Made by a program: the position numbers and the translations under genes | Part shown: in pieces, positions 36,903-44,524 of the stretch | Layout: the number at the start of each line of letters is the position of its first letter | Position numbering within the stretch: the stretch's first letter is position 1 | Source: Rossellomorea aquimaris | Lineage (GTDB): Bacteria > Bacillota > Bacilli > Bacillales > Bacillaceae_B | Reading direction: 5' to 3' | Assembly: GCF_001877785.1 (NCBI RefSeq) | Contig: NZ_MINN01000139.1 | Location: 62,001 to 126,000, forward strand | Length of the DNA stretch: 64,000 nt | Notes under the pieces: model-generated | Told to the model about the DNA's origin: nothing | The model's database searches: none | The model's input: the letters and a program-made list of their open reading frames with translations, nothing else

Positions 36903-37226
36903 ATGGTCGGTGAGGTTTTAAAATATTTCAGGGAAGAAAGGGGGTTAACCATCACTGAACTCTCCCATTTAGCAGGCATCTCAAAGTCATACATAAGTTC
37001 AATTGAAAGAGGGCTGCAAAAAAACCCCAGTATTAAAGTTCTTCAAAAACTGGCCGACACATTGAATATCCCGCTCAGTCAATTACTTGAATTCAAATCG
37101 GAAAACCTTCTAATCGATAGAGAGTGGCTTCAACTAGTAAATAAGGCGATTGAAGAAGGGCTGACAAAGAAAGACTTTCTTGAATATATCCAATTCTTCC
37201 AATTCAAAAAGGGGAACCATATGTGA
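36903..37226 (+). CDS. SinR-like regulator (SinR/SlrR paralogue)
   Basis: XRE protein of 107 residues, a clear paralogue of the SinR at 34947: VGEVLKYFREERGLTITELSHLAGISKSYISSIERGLQ then KNPSIKVLQKLADTLNIPLSQLLEF, and a SinI/SinR-type C-terminal segment DREWLQLVNKAIEEGLTKKDFLEYIQFFQ. SlrR in B. subtilis is a longer SinR paralogue that partners SinR; this shorter protein could heterodimerise with SinR or bind SinI. The start ATG 36903 follows AAAGGACTGAGG. The gene overlaps the sortase start by 4 bp, so the two are co-translated. A SinR box overlaps its -10, suggesting SinR repression or self-repression. Confidence 0.85.
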   Translation: MVGEVLKYFREERGLTITELSHLAGISKSYISSIERGLQKNPSIKVLQKLADTLNIPLSQLLEFKSENLLIDREWLQLVNKAIEEGLTKKDFLEYIQFFQFKKGNHM

Positions 37227-37807
37227 GGATCTTTTTAAAATTCATAAGTATCGTGTTACTGATTTTGGGGTTAATATTTATTGGATTTTCGGGTTACAAG
37301 TTAATAAATATTAAGTTCCAAGAAAAAAAATCATTGGATGAGGCTGTCGATGTTGTGAGTGGTCAAGAAAATTTTGAGGATCATTCAAGCGAGTTACCGC
37401 ACTCGTTTTTAAAAGGCGAAGTGGTAGGCATATTACAAATACCCAAATTGGATAAAAAACTGCCCATTATTGAAGGAACAGAAGAAGAAGAGCTTGAAAA
37501 AGGGGTCGGCCATTATTCAGACACCAAACTGCCTGGAGAAAAGGATCGTATCTTCTTGGCCGGACACAGAGATACGGTTTTTAAAAACATGGGCAAAATT
37601 GAAAACGGGGATATATTAAGCATTGATATGGCTACAGGAACCCACGAGTATGAAGTCTTTGAAAGTCTCATTGTCAAAGAAGATGACCTATCTGTATTAC
37701 AACCTACCTCACCTGAGGAAATCCTGACCCTTTCCACCTGCTACCCCTTCGAATATCTGTCGAGCACTGAAGATCGATATATCATCAATGCGCGGAGAAT
37801 AAACTAA
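37223..37807 (+). CDS. Class D-like sortase
   Basis: Transpeptidase of 194 residues with an N-terminal membrane anchor (about 5-24) and an extracytoplasmic sortase barrel. Catalytic residues: H115 in FLAGHRDTVF, C173 in LSTCYPF and R191 in YIINARR. The size and the LxTCYPF motif match class D sortases such as YhcS of B. subtilis (198 residues). The start is GTG 37223, overlapping the regulator stop, with AAAAAGGGG upstream. The only LPXTG substrate in the window is the divergent TasA-like protein (LPDTG), so the two form a likely dedicated pair. B. subtilis has a sortase-like remnant, ywpE, at the same chromosomal spot. Confidence 0.9.
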   Translation: MRIFLKFISIVLLILGLIFIGFSGYKLINIKFQEKKSLDEAVDVVSGQENFEDHSSELPHSFLKGEVVGILQIPKLDKKLPIIEGTEEEELEKGVGHYSDTKLPGEKDRIFLAGHRDTVFKNMGKIENGDILSIDMATGTHEYEVFESLIVKEDDLSVLQPTSPEEILTLSTCYPFEYLSSTEDRYIINARRIN

Positions 37808-37833
37808 GCGTAGAAGCAACAACTTCTACGCTT
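37806..37833. terminator. Bidirectional terminator
   Basis: Perfect 11-bp stem AAGCGTAGAAG/CTTCTACGCTT around CAACAA, beginning at the sortase stop and lying 8 bp from the convergent lipoprotein stop. Confidence 0.85.
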
Positions 37834-37840
37834 TGTTTCA

Positions 37841-38155
37841 TTACTCGTCCTTATTATCTTTATCATTCATATCGATATCATCTTCAACAGCATCTTCTTC
37901 AGGTGTGTTGTTGTCTTTTGTTGCATCTTTATCATTCGGTGTGTTCTTGTCTTCTGACTCAGGATAGTTCTCGTCGTTCATGTCGTTATCATTCATGTCG
38001 TTGTTGTCATTGATATCGCCATCTTCGTCGACGTTCCCGTTGTCCTCGACATTATTGTCTTCCGGAGGAGGCTCCTGGTCGTTTGCATTACATCCGACAA
38101 GCAGCATGGCTGCAAGTGCAGTTCCGCTTAGGATTGAGAGTAATTTTTTGCTCAT
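37841..38155 (-). CDS. Acidic low-complexity lipoprotein
   Basis: 104 residues. The N-terminus MSKKLLSILSGTALAAMLLVGC is a lipoprotein signal with lipobox LVGC (C22). The mature chain is almost only Asp, Asn, Glu, Pro, Lys and Thr, with repeats such as NDNNDMNDNDMND, and no hydrophobic core, so it is expected to be disordered. It is anchored to the outer face of the membrane. Start ATG 38155 follows GAAAGGAGCC. It may act as a cation-binding or spacer protein; no family assigned. Confidence 0.75.
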   Translation of the reverse strand: MSKKLLSILSGTALAAMLLVGCNANDQEPPPEDNNVEDNGNVDEDGDINDNNDMNDNDMNDENYPESEDKNTPNDKDATKDNNTPEEDAVEDDIDMNDKDNKDE

Positions 38156-38321
38156 GATGTTGGCTCCTTTCTGTTGTGGGTTGTTTGTTGTGTAAGACCG
38201 CGGTTTGTGGTCTTTCGTGGTTAGCTTTCCCTGAAGTTCGGTTTTTTTGCATGGATTTTGGGATTTTTTTGATTGGGGTTGTTACTTTCAGAATGTAGTC
38301 AAGTATAGTTCTGCAAAAGCC

Positions 38322-38549
38322 GCTTTTGATTTCCGTGGAAGACTTCGCTTTCCGCGGGTGACGCGTGAGCCTCCTCCTTCAAGCGGTTAACTGTCTAGCT
38401 GCAGGGCTTAGAGGCACATGTCATAAGCCAAACCCGACCAAGAAGGCAAAGAACGCCTTCGTGGACGATTCGTCTTATGCCACACGCCTCTGAGCAAAGC
38501 CCTTCCGCTTTTCGGTTAGGAGTCTGCGTCTTCCACTCCAATCAAAAGC
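38322..38549. repeat. Composite nested repeat, copy 1
   Basis: 228 bp with imperfect terminal inverted repeats: GCTTTTGATTTCCGTGGAAG at the left and the complement of GCTTTTGATTGGAGTGGAAG at the right. The outer parts match the uninterrupted type I repeat at 33039-33164. Between GAGCCTCCTC and AGGAGTC sits a second element (about 38395-38512) that begins AGCTGCAGGGCTTAGAGGC, contains an imperfect long hairpin (GGGCTTAGAGGC with GCCTCTGAGC..GCCC) and ends CCCTTCCGCTTTT. A second copy is at 42621-42849. The rest of the 38156-38611 gap holds no gene. Confidence 0.8.
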
Positions 38550-38611
38550 TGGAGCCGGTTAATATTGTGGAGCGTTAAACCAACCTTCATGAAGTTATTA
38601 TAGGATCAAAA

Positions 38612-38658
38612 CAAAAAACCAGCCCATCAGTGATCCAAATATCACCTCAGAACTGGTT
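38612..38658 (-). terminator. fabZ terminator
   Basis: On the minus strand AACCAGTTCTGAGGTGAT pairs imperfectly with ATCACTGATGGGCTGGTT around ATTTGG, followed by six T. Confidence 0.7.
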
Positions 38659-38666
38659 CCATCAAC

Positions 38667-39101
38667 TTATTCTTCTTTAGCGCCAAGTGCGAACATCATT
38701 TCGAGTTCGCATGCTACTTCGCCGTCTACTGTGGCGAGGCCTTTTCCTTTGCCGATTGCTCCTTTGAAGCGGATCATTTCGACTTCGAGTTTGAGCTGGT
38801 CTCCTGGTTTAACCTGGCGTTTGAAGCGGCATTTGTCGATGCCTGTGAAGAATGCGAGGCGGCCGCGGTTTTCTTCTTTTTTGAGCATGGCAACCGCTCC
38901 GACCTGTGCAAGTGCTTCAACGATCAGGACGCCGGGCATAACCGGGTAATCAGGGAAGTGCCCATTGAAGAACTCTTCATTGGCGGTTACATTTTTAATA
39001 CCGACCGCTTTCTTACCTTCTTCGACCTCTATGATGCGATCCACCAGCAAGAATGGATAGCGGTGCGGGATAATGTCTTTGATTTCATTGATATCTAGCA
39101 T
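38667..39101 (-). CDS. fabZ: (3R)-hydroxyacyl-ACP dehydratase FabZ
   Basis: Hot-dog fold dehydratase of 144 residues that converts beta-hydroxyacyl-ACP to trans-2-enoyl-ACP in fatty acid elongation. The active-site histidine is in [14 protein letters not shown] (near residue 48) with the glutamate of VEALAQ (near 62). The start [23 protein letters not shown] is standard. It lies downstream of flhP and the EpuA-like gene, as ywpB does in B. subtilis, and has its own terminator. Confidence 0.97.
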   Translation of the reverse strand: MLDINEIKDIIPHRYPFLLVDRIIEVEEGKKAVGIKNVTANEEFFNGHFPDYPVMPGVLIVEALAQVGAVAMLKKEENRGRLAFFTGIDKCRFKRQVKPGDQLKLEVEMIRFKGAIGKGKGLATVDGEVACELEMMFALGAKEE

Positions 39102-39182
39102 TGATTATGTACCTCCTGTTATATACAACCTTCCTCCATTGTACATAAATCGCGGGGAGAATGGAATAGCCTGGCACGGAAG

Positions 39183-39230
39183 CAAAAAGGCCCGTCCCTC
39201 AATGCGTTAAAGCACTGAGGGCCGGGCCTT
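39183..39230 (-). terminator. Terminator after the EpuA-like gene
   Basis: AAGGCCCGTCCCTCA pairs with TGAGGGCCGGGCCTT (one mismatch) around a 14-nt loop; the minus-strand read ends in TTTTT. Confidence 0.85.
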
Positions 39231-39236
39231 CATATC

Positions 39237-39512
39237 TTATTTATGCTTTACAATATCGATAATATGCTGCCAGGTTTCTTTTTTAAAAACGTCGGCCGGG
39301 TTGCCGTCACCGATGACGCCGTAACCGACCATCGCCCCAAGCGCAAGACTGGCAGCAAGAAGGACGATGACGAGAAGGATCCGCAGCCAGATTGGAATCA
39401 TCCGCACGCGCACCCAGCGCTGCGGTTTTGCCTCTTCCTTCTGCTTCACCTTTTTCTCGGCATTTATTGTTTCCCTTGTTTTCGCTTCTTGTACCAGTTC
39501 TTTTTCACTCAT
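39237..39512 (-). CDS. EpuA-like small membrane protein
   Basis: 91 residues. A charged N-terminal half (about 1-40, Lys/Glu-rich coiled coil), one transmembrane helix (about 42-67, IWLRILLVIVLLAASLALGAMVGYGVIG) and a short outer tail (DGNPADVFKKETWQHIIDIVKHK). The RWVRVRMIPIWLRI...GYGVIGDGNP pattern is the EpuA family (often mis-annotated as RNA polymerase beta subunit because it is a genomic neighbour in some taxa). Function unknown. It follows flhP by 15 bp on the same strand. Confidence 0.75.
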   Translation of the reverse strand: MSEKELVQEAKTRETINAEKKVKQKEEAKPQRWVRVRMIPIWLRILLVIVLLAASLALGAMVGYGVIGDGNPADVFKKETWQHIIDIVKHK

Positions 39513-39527
39513 AGCTTAAGACTCCTT

Positions 39528-40370
39528 TTAGCGTATACCATTAACGAGACCCATCATCTGGTCCGCAAGCGAGATCGAACGCGCCTGGAACTGATAGGAT
39601 CGTTGAACATTCAGCATATCCGTCATTTCTTTTCCTATATCCACGTTTGAGGTCTCCAGCGAATTCTGGACCATAGAAACACCCGCTCTGTCTCCACCGG
39701 TAACATTGGTGAGAATCTCATCAATGTCGACGTCGAGCGTGTCCATATTTTCGGGAAGACCTACTAAGTTACTTCCATATTGACTGAGAAACTGAGGTTT
39801 TTCAATGGAAACTATTCCTAAATTCACTTGCTCTTGCTGTCCGTTCTGTCCGGAAATCGTGAGAACCCCGTTGTCTCCCAGTTTAAAATCTGTGGCTTCT
39901 TCAGAAAACGTTATATAATTATCGTTCTCATCCAGGACAGGATGGCCGCCGGCATTGACCAGCATCGATTCACCATTCCCCACCGGACTGACGAAGAACG
40001 CACCGTCTCTTGTATAACGCACTGCATTCGTTTCACCGTCCTGGACAAGCACCTTGAAATACTGTCTTTCATTCGTCAACGCAAAATCCAGCGAACGTCC
40101 CGTTGATCTGAGAGAGCCCTGTGACAGAATAAGCTGAGCCTGCCCCAGCTTCGCCCCAACGCCTGACCGGATACCTAGAGGAGTAAGCCTGCCTGTCTCA
40201 TCGTTGGTTCTTTCCTGATTTCGGACGTTCTGAACCATCAATTCGGAAAAAGACGCTTCACGGCGTTTGTACCCATTCGTCTCTGCATTCGACAAATTAT
40301 GACCGATCATATCCATTTGTTTCTGCAATTGTCCCAGCGTATTCGTCGCTGTGATCATGGTCCGGTTCAT
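39528..40370 (-). CDS. flhP: Flagellar hook-basal body rod protein FlhP (FlgG family)
   Basis: 280 residues with the FlgG/FlgF signatures: N-terminal TATNTLGQLQKQMDMIGHNLSNAETNGYKRREASF (rod-protein ANNLAN.NT.GYK motif) and C-terminal MVQNSLETSNVDIGKEMTDMLNVQRSYQFQARSI. The two ends form the coiled-coil core of the rod, and the central part forms the outer domain. B. subtilis FlhO and FlhP make the distal rod. It is downstream of flhO in the mbl-flhO-flhP order. Confidence 0.93.
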   Translation of the reverse strand: MNRTMITATNTLGQLQKQMDMIGHNLSNAETNGYKRREASFSELMVQNVRNQERTNDETGRLTPLGIRSGVGAKLGQAQLILSQGSLRSTGRSLDFALTNERQYFKVLVQDGETNAVRYTRDGAFFVSPVGNGESMLVNAGGHPVLDENDNYITFSEEATDFKLGDNGVLTISGQNGQQEQVNLGIVSIEKPQFLSQYGSNLVGLPENMDTLDVDIDEILTNVTGGDRAGVSMVQNSLETSNVDIGKEMTDMLNVQRSYQFQARSISLADQMMGLVNGIR

Positions 40371-40427
40371 GTCAATTCCCCTTTATTATAAGGTATTTCG
40401 CGTGAATTTTCTATTTCAAAAGGATGA

Positions 40428-41267
40428 CTATCCGTTTACCCGGCCGATTTCATTTGCTGCTTTTTCCATGCTGCGGTCGTAAGCCTGAAGTATTTTCTGG
40501 TTCGCCTCGAACGAACGGTAAGCAGTCATCATGTCGGTCATTGTACGGGAGGCGTCGACGTTCGAGCGTTCAAGGAACCCCTGCTTTGTTGAAAAAATGA
40601 CGCCTTCTGCTTCATATGCGTTTGGAAGAGCAGCATTGACTTCCATTGCAAACAAACCGTCTCCCTGCTTGATCATAGTGTTCGGATTTCCGGAAAAACC
40701 GATGCCCAATCGAGCGACCTCAGCATCGTCAACAAGGATTTCCCCGTTATCGCCAATTTTGAAATCATCCGATTCAAGCTGAATCCTGCTGCCATTCTCA
40801 TCGAGTACAAAAAAGCCGCTGTTCGTTGTCAAGAACCCGTTCCCGTTCACTGTCAGGTTCCCGTTGCGTGTGTAACGGGGACCGTCCGCACCTTCCACTG
40901 TCAAAAACACAGACCCTTGAATTCCTGTATCCCCATCAATCGGCATCGTCCCGTTTATAAGGGCAATATCAGCATCCCTGCCTGTTTCCTGGAGGTCACC
41001 CTGCAAAAAGTTCGGGGTCGTCTCCTGCATATAGACGCCTGTATTCAATTTGCCCACCTTCTGGTTAAATGGAACCGACATCCCTTTTTCCGTCGGGATC
41101 TTAGCCGAGTCCAAACGCTCCAACAGCATTTCCGGAAAAGCGCGCATCGAAGCCTGGTCAGCTTTGTAACCGGGAGTATTGGCATTCGCCATATTATTGG
41201 TCAGCATTTCTGTTTTTCGCTGCTGTGCAAGCATTCCGCTCGCCACAGTATAAAAACCACGAAACAT
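40428..41267 (-). CDS. flhO: Flagellar hook-basal body rod protein FlhO (FlgG family)
   Basis: 279 residues. N-terminal YTVASGMLAQQRKTEMLTNNMANANTPGYKADQ and C-terminal LERSNVDASRTMTDMMTAYRSFEANQKILQAYDRSMEKA are the flagellar rod/hook core motifs. Paralogous to FlhP, 57 bp downstream. Assembled through the flagellar export apparatus; no signal peptide. The pair after mbl is conserved in Bacillus. Confidence 0.93.
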   Translation of the reverse strand: MFRGFYTVASGMLAQQRKTEMLTNNMANANTPGYKADQASMRAFPEMLLERLDSAKIPTEKGMSVPFNQKVGKLNTGVYMQETTPNFLQGDLQETGRDADIALINGTMPIDGDTGIQGSVFLTVEGADGPRYTRNGNLTVNGNGFLTTNSGFFVLDENGSRIQLESDDFKIGDNGEILVDDAEVARLGIGFSGNPNTMIKQGDGLFAMEVNAALPNAYEAEGVIFSTKQGFLERSNVDASRTMTDMMTAYRSFEANQKILQAYDRSMEKAANEIGRVNG

Positions 41268-41362
41268 ACGTCCACCTCTTTACGTTTTCACTCTTCCATC
41301 CTGTTATCGGATCATTAGGACCGACTTTTCACTCCGATCTTGTAAGTTCCAAAAAGTTCCTG

Positions 41363-42382
41363 TCAGCCGATTTTCCTGCGTGAGATTTTATCAATGTTCT
41401 CAAGCATCATGCCTGTACCGACTGCCACACAGTCCATCGGATTCTCCGCTTTAAAGACAGGCACCTTTAATTCCTCTGCAAGTAGCTGATCCATACCGTG
41501 CAATAAGGCACCTCCGCCAGTGATGATGACACCGCGGTCGATAATATCCGCTGAAAGCTCAGGCGGAGTCTTCTCAAGGACATTTTTAGCCGCCTGTACG
41601 ATGACAGCGACTGATTCCTTAAGTGCCCCTTCAATCTCCTTGGAAGTGACCGTAATCGTACGTGGAAGCCCTGATACCATGTCACGTCCGCGGATATCCA
41701 TTTCAGTCTGAACTTCTTCCCCGTCCTCGCGATTAACAGAGAAAACCGTACCGATATTGATCTTGATGTCTTCCGCCGTACGCTCACCGATCAGAAGCTT
41801 GTACTCTCTCTTGATATAGTTAAGGATTTCATGATCAAATTTATCGCCGGCCATCTTGATTGACTGCGCCGTCACGATGTCTCCCATTGAAAGGACCGCA
41901 ACATCCGTCGTTCCGCCGCCGATATCGACAACCATATTGCCTGTCGGATTGAAGATATCCATGCCTGCTCCGATTGCAGCAACTTTAGGCTCTTCTTCAA
42001 GATAAATCTTCTTGCCGCCGCTCTTCTCGGCCGCTTCCCTGATCGCCTTCTGCTCAACGCTTGTGATATTCGTCGGGCAGCAGATGAGGATCCTTGGCTT
42101 CGATAAGAATCCTTTAACATTCAGTTTGTTAATGAAATGCTTCAGCATCGCTTCAGTCACGTCGAAATCCGCGATGACGCCATCCTTCAATGGACGAATT
42201 GCCACGATGTTCCCAGGTGTACGCCCAACCATGCGGCGTGCCTCTTCTCCGACTGCCAATACTTTATTCGTATTCTTATCAAGCGCCACAACGGATGGCT
42301 CATTCAATACGATCCCTTTTCCCTTAACATGAATCAGGACATTCGCCGTCCCAAGGTCAATACCGATATCTTTCGCAAACAT
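41363..42382 (-). CDS. mbl: Actin-like cell-shape protein Mbl
   Basis: MreB-family protein of 339 residues. The actin fold shows phosphate-1 DIGIDLGTANVLIHVKGKGIVLNEPSVVA, connect-1 GGKKIYLEEEPKVAAIGAG, phosphate-2 MVVDIGGGTTDVAVLS and adenosine motif GVIITGGGALLHGMDQLL. It forms ATP-dependent filaments under the membrane that guide lateral wall synthesis. Identity as Mbl, not MreB or MreBH, is from position between spoIIID and flhO. Confidence 0.95.
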   Translation of the reverse strand: MFAKDIGIDLGTANVLIHVKGKGIVLNEPSVVALDKNTNKVLAVGEEARRMVGRTPGNIVAIRPLKDGVIADFDVTEAMLKHFINKLNVKGFLSKPRILICCPTNITSVEQKAIREAAEKSGGKKIYLEEEPKVAAIGAGMDIFNPTGNMVVDIGGGTTDVAVLSMGDIVTAQSIKMAGDKFDHEILNYIKREYKLLIGERTAEDIKINIGTVFSVNREDGEEVQTEMDIRGRDMVSGLPRTITVTSKEIEGALKESVAVIVQAAKNVLEKTPPELSADIIDRGVIITGGGALLHGMDQLLAEELKVPVFKAENPMDCVAVGTGMMLENIDKISRRKIG

Positions 42383-42620
42383 TTCGTGTTACTCCCTTCT
42401 ACGGTTCCAGTCATTTATATGTGTAGTTAATTTGTTGTATGTAATTACGTTATTACGATAAGGTAAAACTTTCACCCAATATATTATTTTACCACAAATA
42501 TGTCGAAAGTACGTATTCTTTGTCAAAAAAATGTATTAATATTGTTATTTATTTGAAAAATGATGTTGGTTTGGTGTTTTTTGTTACAAGTAGGTTAAAA
42601 GGGCTGGCGATTTGATTGCC

Positions 42621-42849
42621 GCAGTTGATTTCCGTGAAGGACTTCGCTTTCTGCGGGCGGTTGGTGAGCCTCCTACGTCCTTATCGAGGCAGGGTCCAGC
42701 TGCAGGGCTTAGAGGCACATGTCATAAGCCAAACCGACCAAGAAGGCAAAGAACGCCTTCGTGGCCAATTCGTCTTATGCCCCACGCCTCTGAGCAAAGC
42801 CCTTCCGCTTTTCTAATAGGAGTCTTCGCCTTCCACTCCAATCAACTGC
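42621..42849. repeat. Composite nested repeat, copy 2
   Basis: 229 bp, ends GCAGTTGATT and AATCAACTGC. It has the same outer blocks and the same inner AGCTGCAGGGCTTAGAGGC...CCCTTCCGCTTTTC insert as 38322-38549. The inner insert is nearly identical between copies while the outer flanks differ more. It lies in the mbl-spoIIID spacer, which holds no other gene. Confidence 0.8.
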
Positions 42850-42959
42850 TGGTGAGGGGAAATACATCGTTTTTCTCACCACATCAAATCCCAACCAACT
42901 CCCAGCCAAATTCCGGTTGGTGACTGAGCGCTCGGTCTGCTGTTTCCTATAAATTAGCT

Positions 42960-42995
42960 GTGCCTGGCACAATACCGCTTAATTGTGCCAGGCAC
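42960..42995. repeat. 25-bp-spaced palindrome pair
   Basis: GTGCCTGGCAC (42960-42970) and GTGCCAGGCAC (42985-42995), exactly 25 bp apart. They are exact reverse complements of each other and can form an 11-bp hairpin with a 14-nt loop; same family as the arrays at 27987, 43671 and 50842. Confidence 0.85.
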
Positions 42996-43058
42996 AGCTT
43001 TTCCGTCCAAAAATAAAAACACACCAAGCGCAACGATGCGTAGCTTGGCGTATTTTGA

Positions 43059-43319
43059 TCAGCTGTGGAGCTCTTCTTTTTTGTACTTTTGTTTGGTGGC
43101 TTCACCGCCCCGAAGATGTCGGATTGATTTATGATAATCAAGTATCGTTTTTACTTCGTTTGCCAGATCTGGATTGATTTCCGGCAGGCGTTCTGTTAGA
43201 TCCTTGTGAACAGTACTTTTGGACACGCCAAACTCCTTCGCAATGACACGAACGGTTTTCTTCGTCTCCACGATATACTTTCCAATCTTGATTGTTCTCT
43301 CTTTGATGTAATCGTGCAC
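43059..43319 (-). CDS. spoIIID: Sporulation transcription factor SpoIIID
   Basis: DNA-binding protein of 86 residues. MHDYIKERTIKIGKYIVETKKTVRVIAKEFGVSKSTVHKDLTERLP contains the helix-turn-helix, and a basic C-terminal helix (HKSIRHLRGGEATKQKYKKEE) adds minor-groove contacts. It acts in the mother cell, switching sigma-E genes on or off. The start is GTG 43319 behind GGGAGGTC. Its place upstream of mbl matches B. subtilis. Confidence 0.95.
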   Translation of the reverse strand: MHDYIKERTIKIGKYIVETKKTVRVIAKEFGVSKSTVHKDLTERLPEINPDLANEVKTILDYHKSIRHLRGGEATKQKYKKEELHS

Positions 43320-43670
43320 ACCACTCGACCTCCCTGAATTGGATGTGAGAAGTGTGAAATGAGACTCGCTGGATCAATAATGAAATAGTATAGACCGCAA
43401 TCTGCGGCAGAAAGCTTTATTTACTGCTGTGCTTCCTGATCATGCAACGTATGGACAAATTCCCCGGCTCTGTGAAGTAGTAGGTTGAAACGATTCCTCA
43501 CCTCAAACACTCTCTATTTTGATAGGTTTGTATCATTTTATTAGCCGAGGTCCCCATATATGCACAAAAAAGACAATAAGGACAAGGTTTGGCGGGAATT
43601 TTCTGATAAATAAATCAGGCATAAGTCTGCTTTTCTGATTTCGCTGGCCTCTGAATGAGGGTGAGCAAGT

Positions 43671-43821
43671 GTACCAGGTACGTCCGGAGTCAATTGTACC
43701 TGGTACAAGAAGGAGGCTTTGTACCAGGTACACCCGCCAATCGGGACGGTGCCGCACCTGGTGCCTGGCTCAATTCGGCCAAAACGAGCCAGGCTCAAAA
43801 CCCCTGAATTGAGCCAGGCAC
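43671..43821. repeat. 25-bp-period palindrome array 2 (7 units)
   Basis: Units at 43671, 43696, 43721 (GTACCWGGTAC type), 43754 (GCACCTGGTGC) overlapping 43761 (GTGCCTGGCTC), then 43786 (GAGCCAGGCTC) and 43811 (GAGCCAGGCAC). Steps of 25 bp hold except for the overlap. Units 43761 and 43811 are exact reverse complements. The array lies upstream of spoIIID; 43320-43670 otherwise shows only AT-rich spacer where a promoter would be expected. Confidence 0.9.
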
Positions 43822-43848
43822 CAACAAAACACCCCACAAAAAAACGGG

Positions 43849-44517
43849 TCAAGGGACCTGTCCCCCCGACCCGCTCACCCTCAGCAGTTCTCCCCATGTA
43901 TTGATTTTACGGTCGTGCAGCAGTTCGAGGAGCTCGACGAATAGATAGGCTGTGGTGAGTGCATCGTTGACGGCCCGGTGCCTCGGGTACATGCGGGTGC
44001 CGAAGATCTGCGCGTATCGCTCTAGGTCCCGCATGTCATAGGATGGGGCCAGGTATCCTATGAGGTTCAGAGTATCGATGCTTGGGGGCATTTTCAGGCT
44101 GTATCCTGTTCGTTTCAATTCACTTCTCAGCACAAGCTCATCAAAGCTGACGTAGTGGCCTGCAAGGCAATCAGCTTTATTTTGCCTCAGGAAATCAAAG
44201 AAAGCGGAAATCGCCTCATAAGCTGACGGAGCCGGTTCGACATCATTCGCCGTGATTCCGGTCAATTCGGCTATTTCCCGAGAAATAAGTCGATTGGGAT
44301 TTGAAAAGGTTTGAAAGGTTGTTTTGTCTTTAACGGTGCTGCCCTTCACCAGCACTGCACCGATTTCAAGCAGCCGGTCTTCGGCGTTAACACGGAATCC
44401 TGTTGTTTCAGTGTCAAATACGATGAACGTCATTTCCCCGATCGGCTTGTTCAGCGGAATCGTATCGTAGCCAAGAGGACAGGTGAGTTTCTTTTTAGAA
44501 AAAATGAATGGAGTCAC
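43849..44517 (-). CDS. DnaQ-like 3'-5' exonuclease
   Basis: DEDDh exonuclease. Exo I is FIVFDTETTGF, Exo II GHYVSFDELVLRSEL (with D), Exo III HRAVNDALTTA. GTG 44517 (MTPFIFSK) is chosen because AGAAGGG precedes it, although the spacing is short; the open frame extends to TTG 44547 within the upstream gene. With GTG it has 222 residues. The gene follows the cNMP/CBS nucleotidyltransferase gene without a gap. This pairing (polIII epsilon-like exonuclease with DUF294 protein next to an acetate-type symporter) is common in Bacillaceae and Proteobacteria, suggesting nucleotide signal turnover rather than replication proofreading. Function is inferred. Confidence 0.8.
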   Translation of the reverse strand: MTPFIFSKKKLTCPLGYDTIPLNKPIGEMTFIVFDTETTGFRVNAEDRLLEIGAVLVKGSTVKDKTTFQTFSNPNRLISREIAELTGITANDVEPAPSAYEAISAFFDFLRQNKADCLAGHYVSFDELVLRSELKRTGYSLKMPPSIDTLNLIGYLAPSYDMRDLERYAQIFGTRMYPRHRAVNDALTTAYLFVELLELLHDRKINTWGELLRVSGSGGQVP

Positions 44518-44524
44518 TTCCCTT

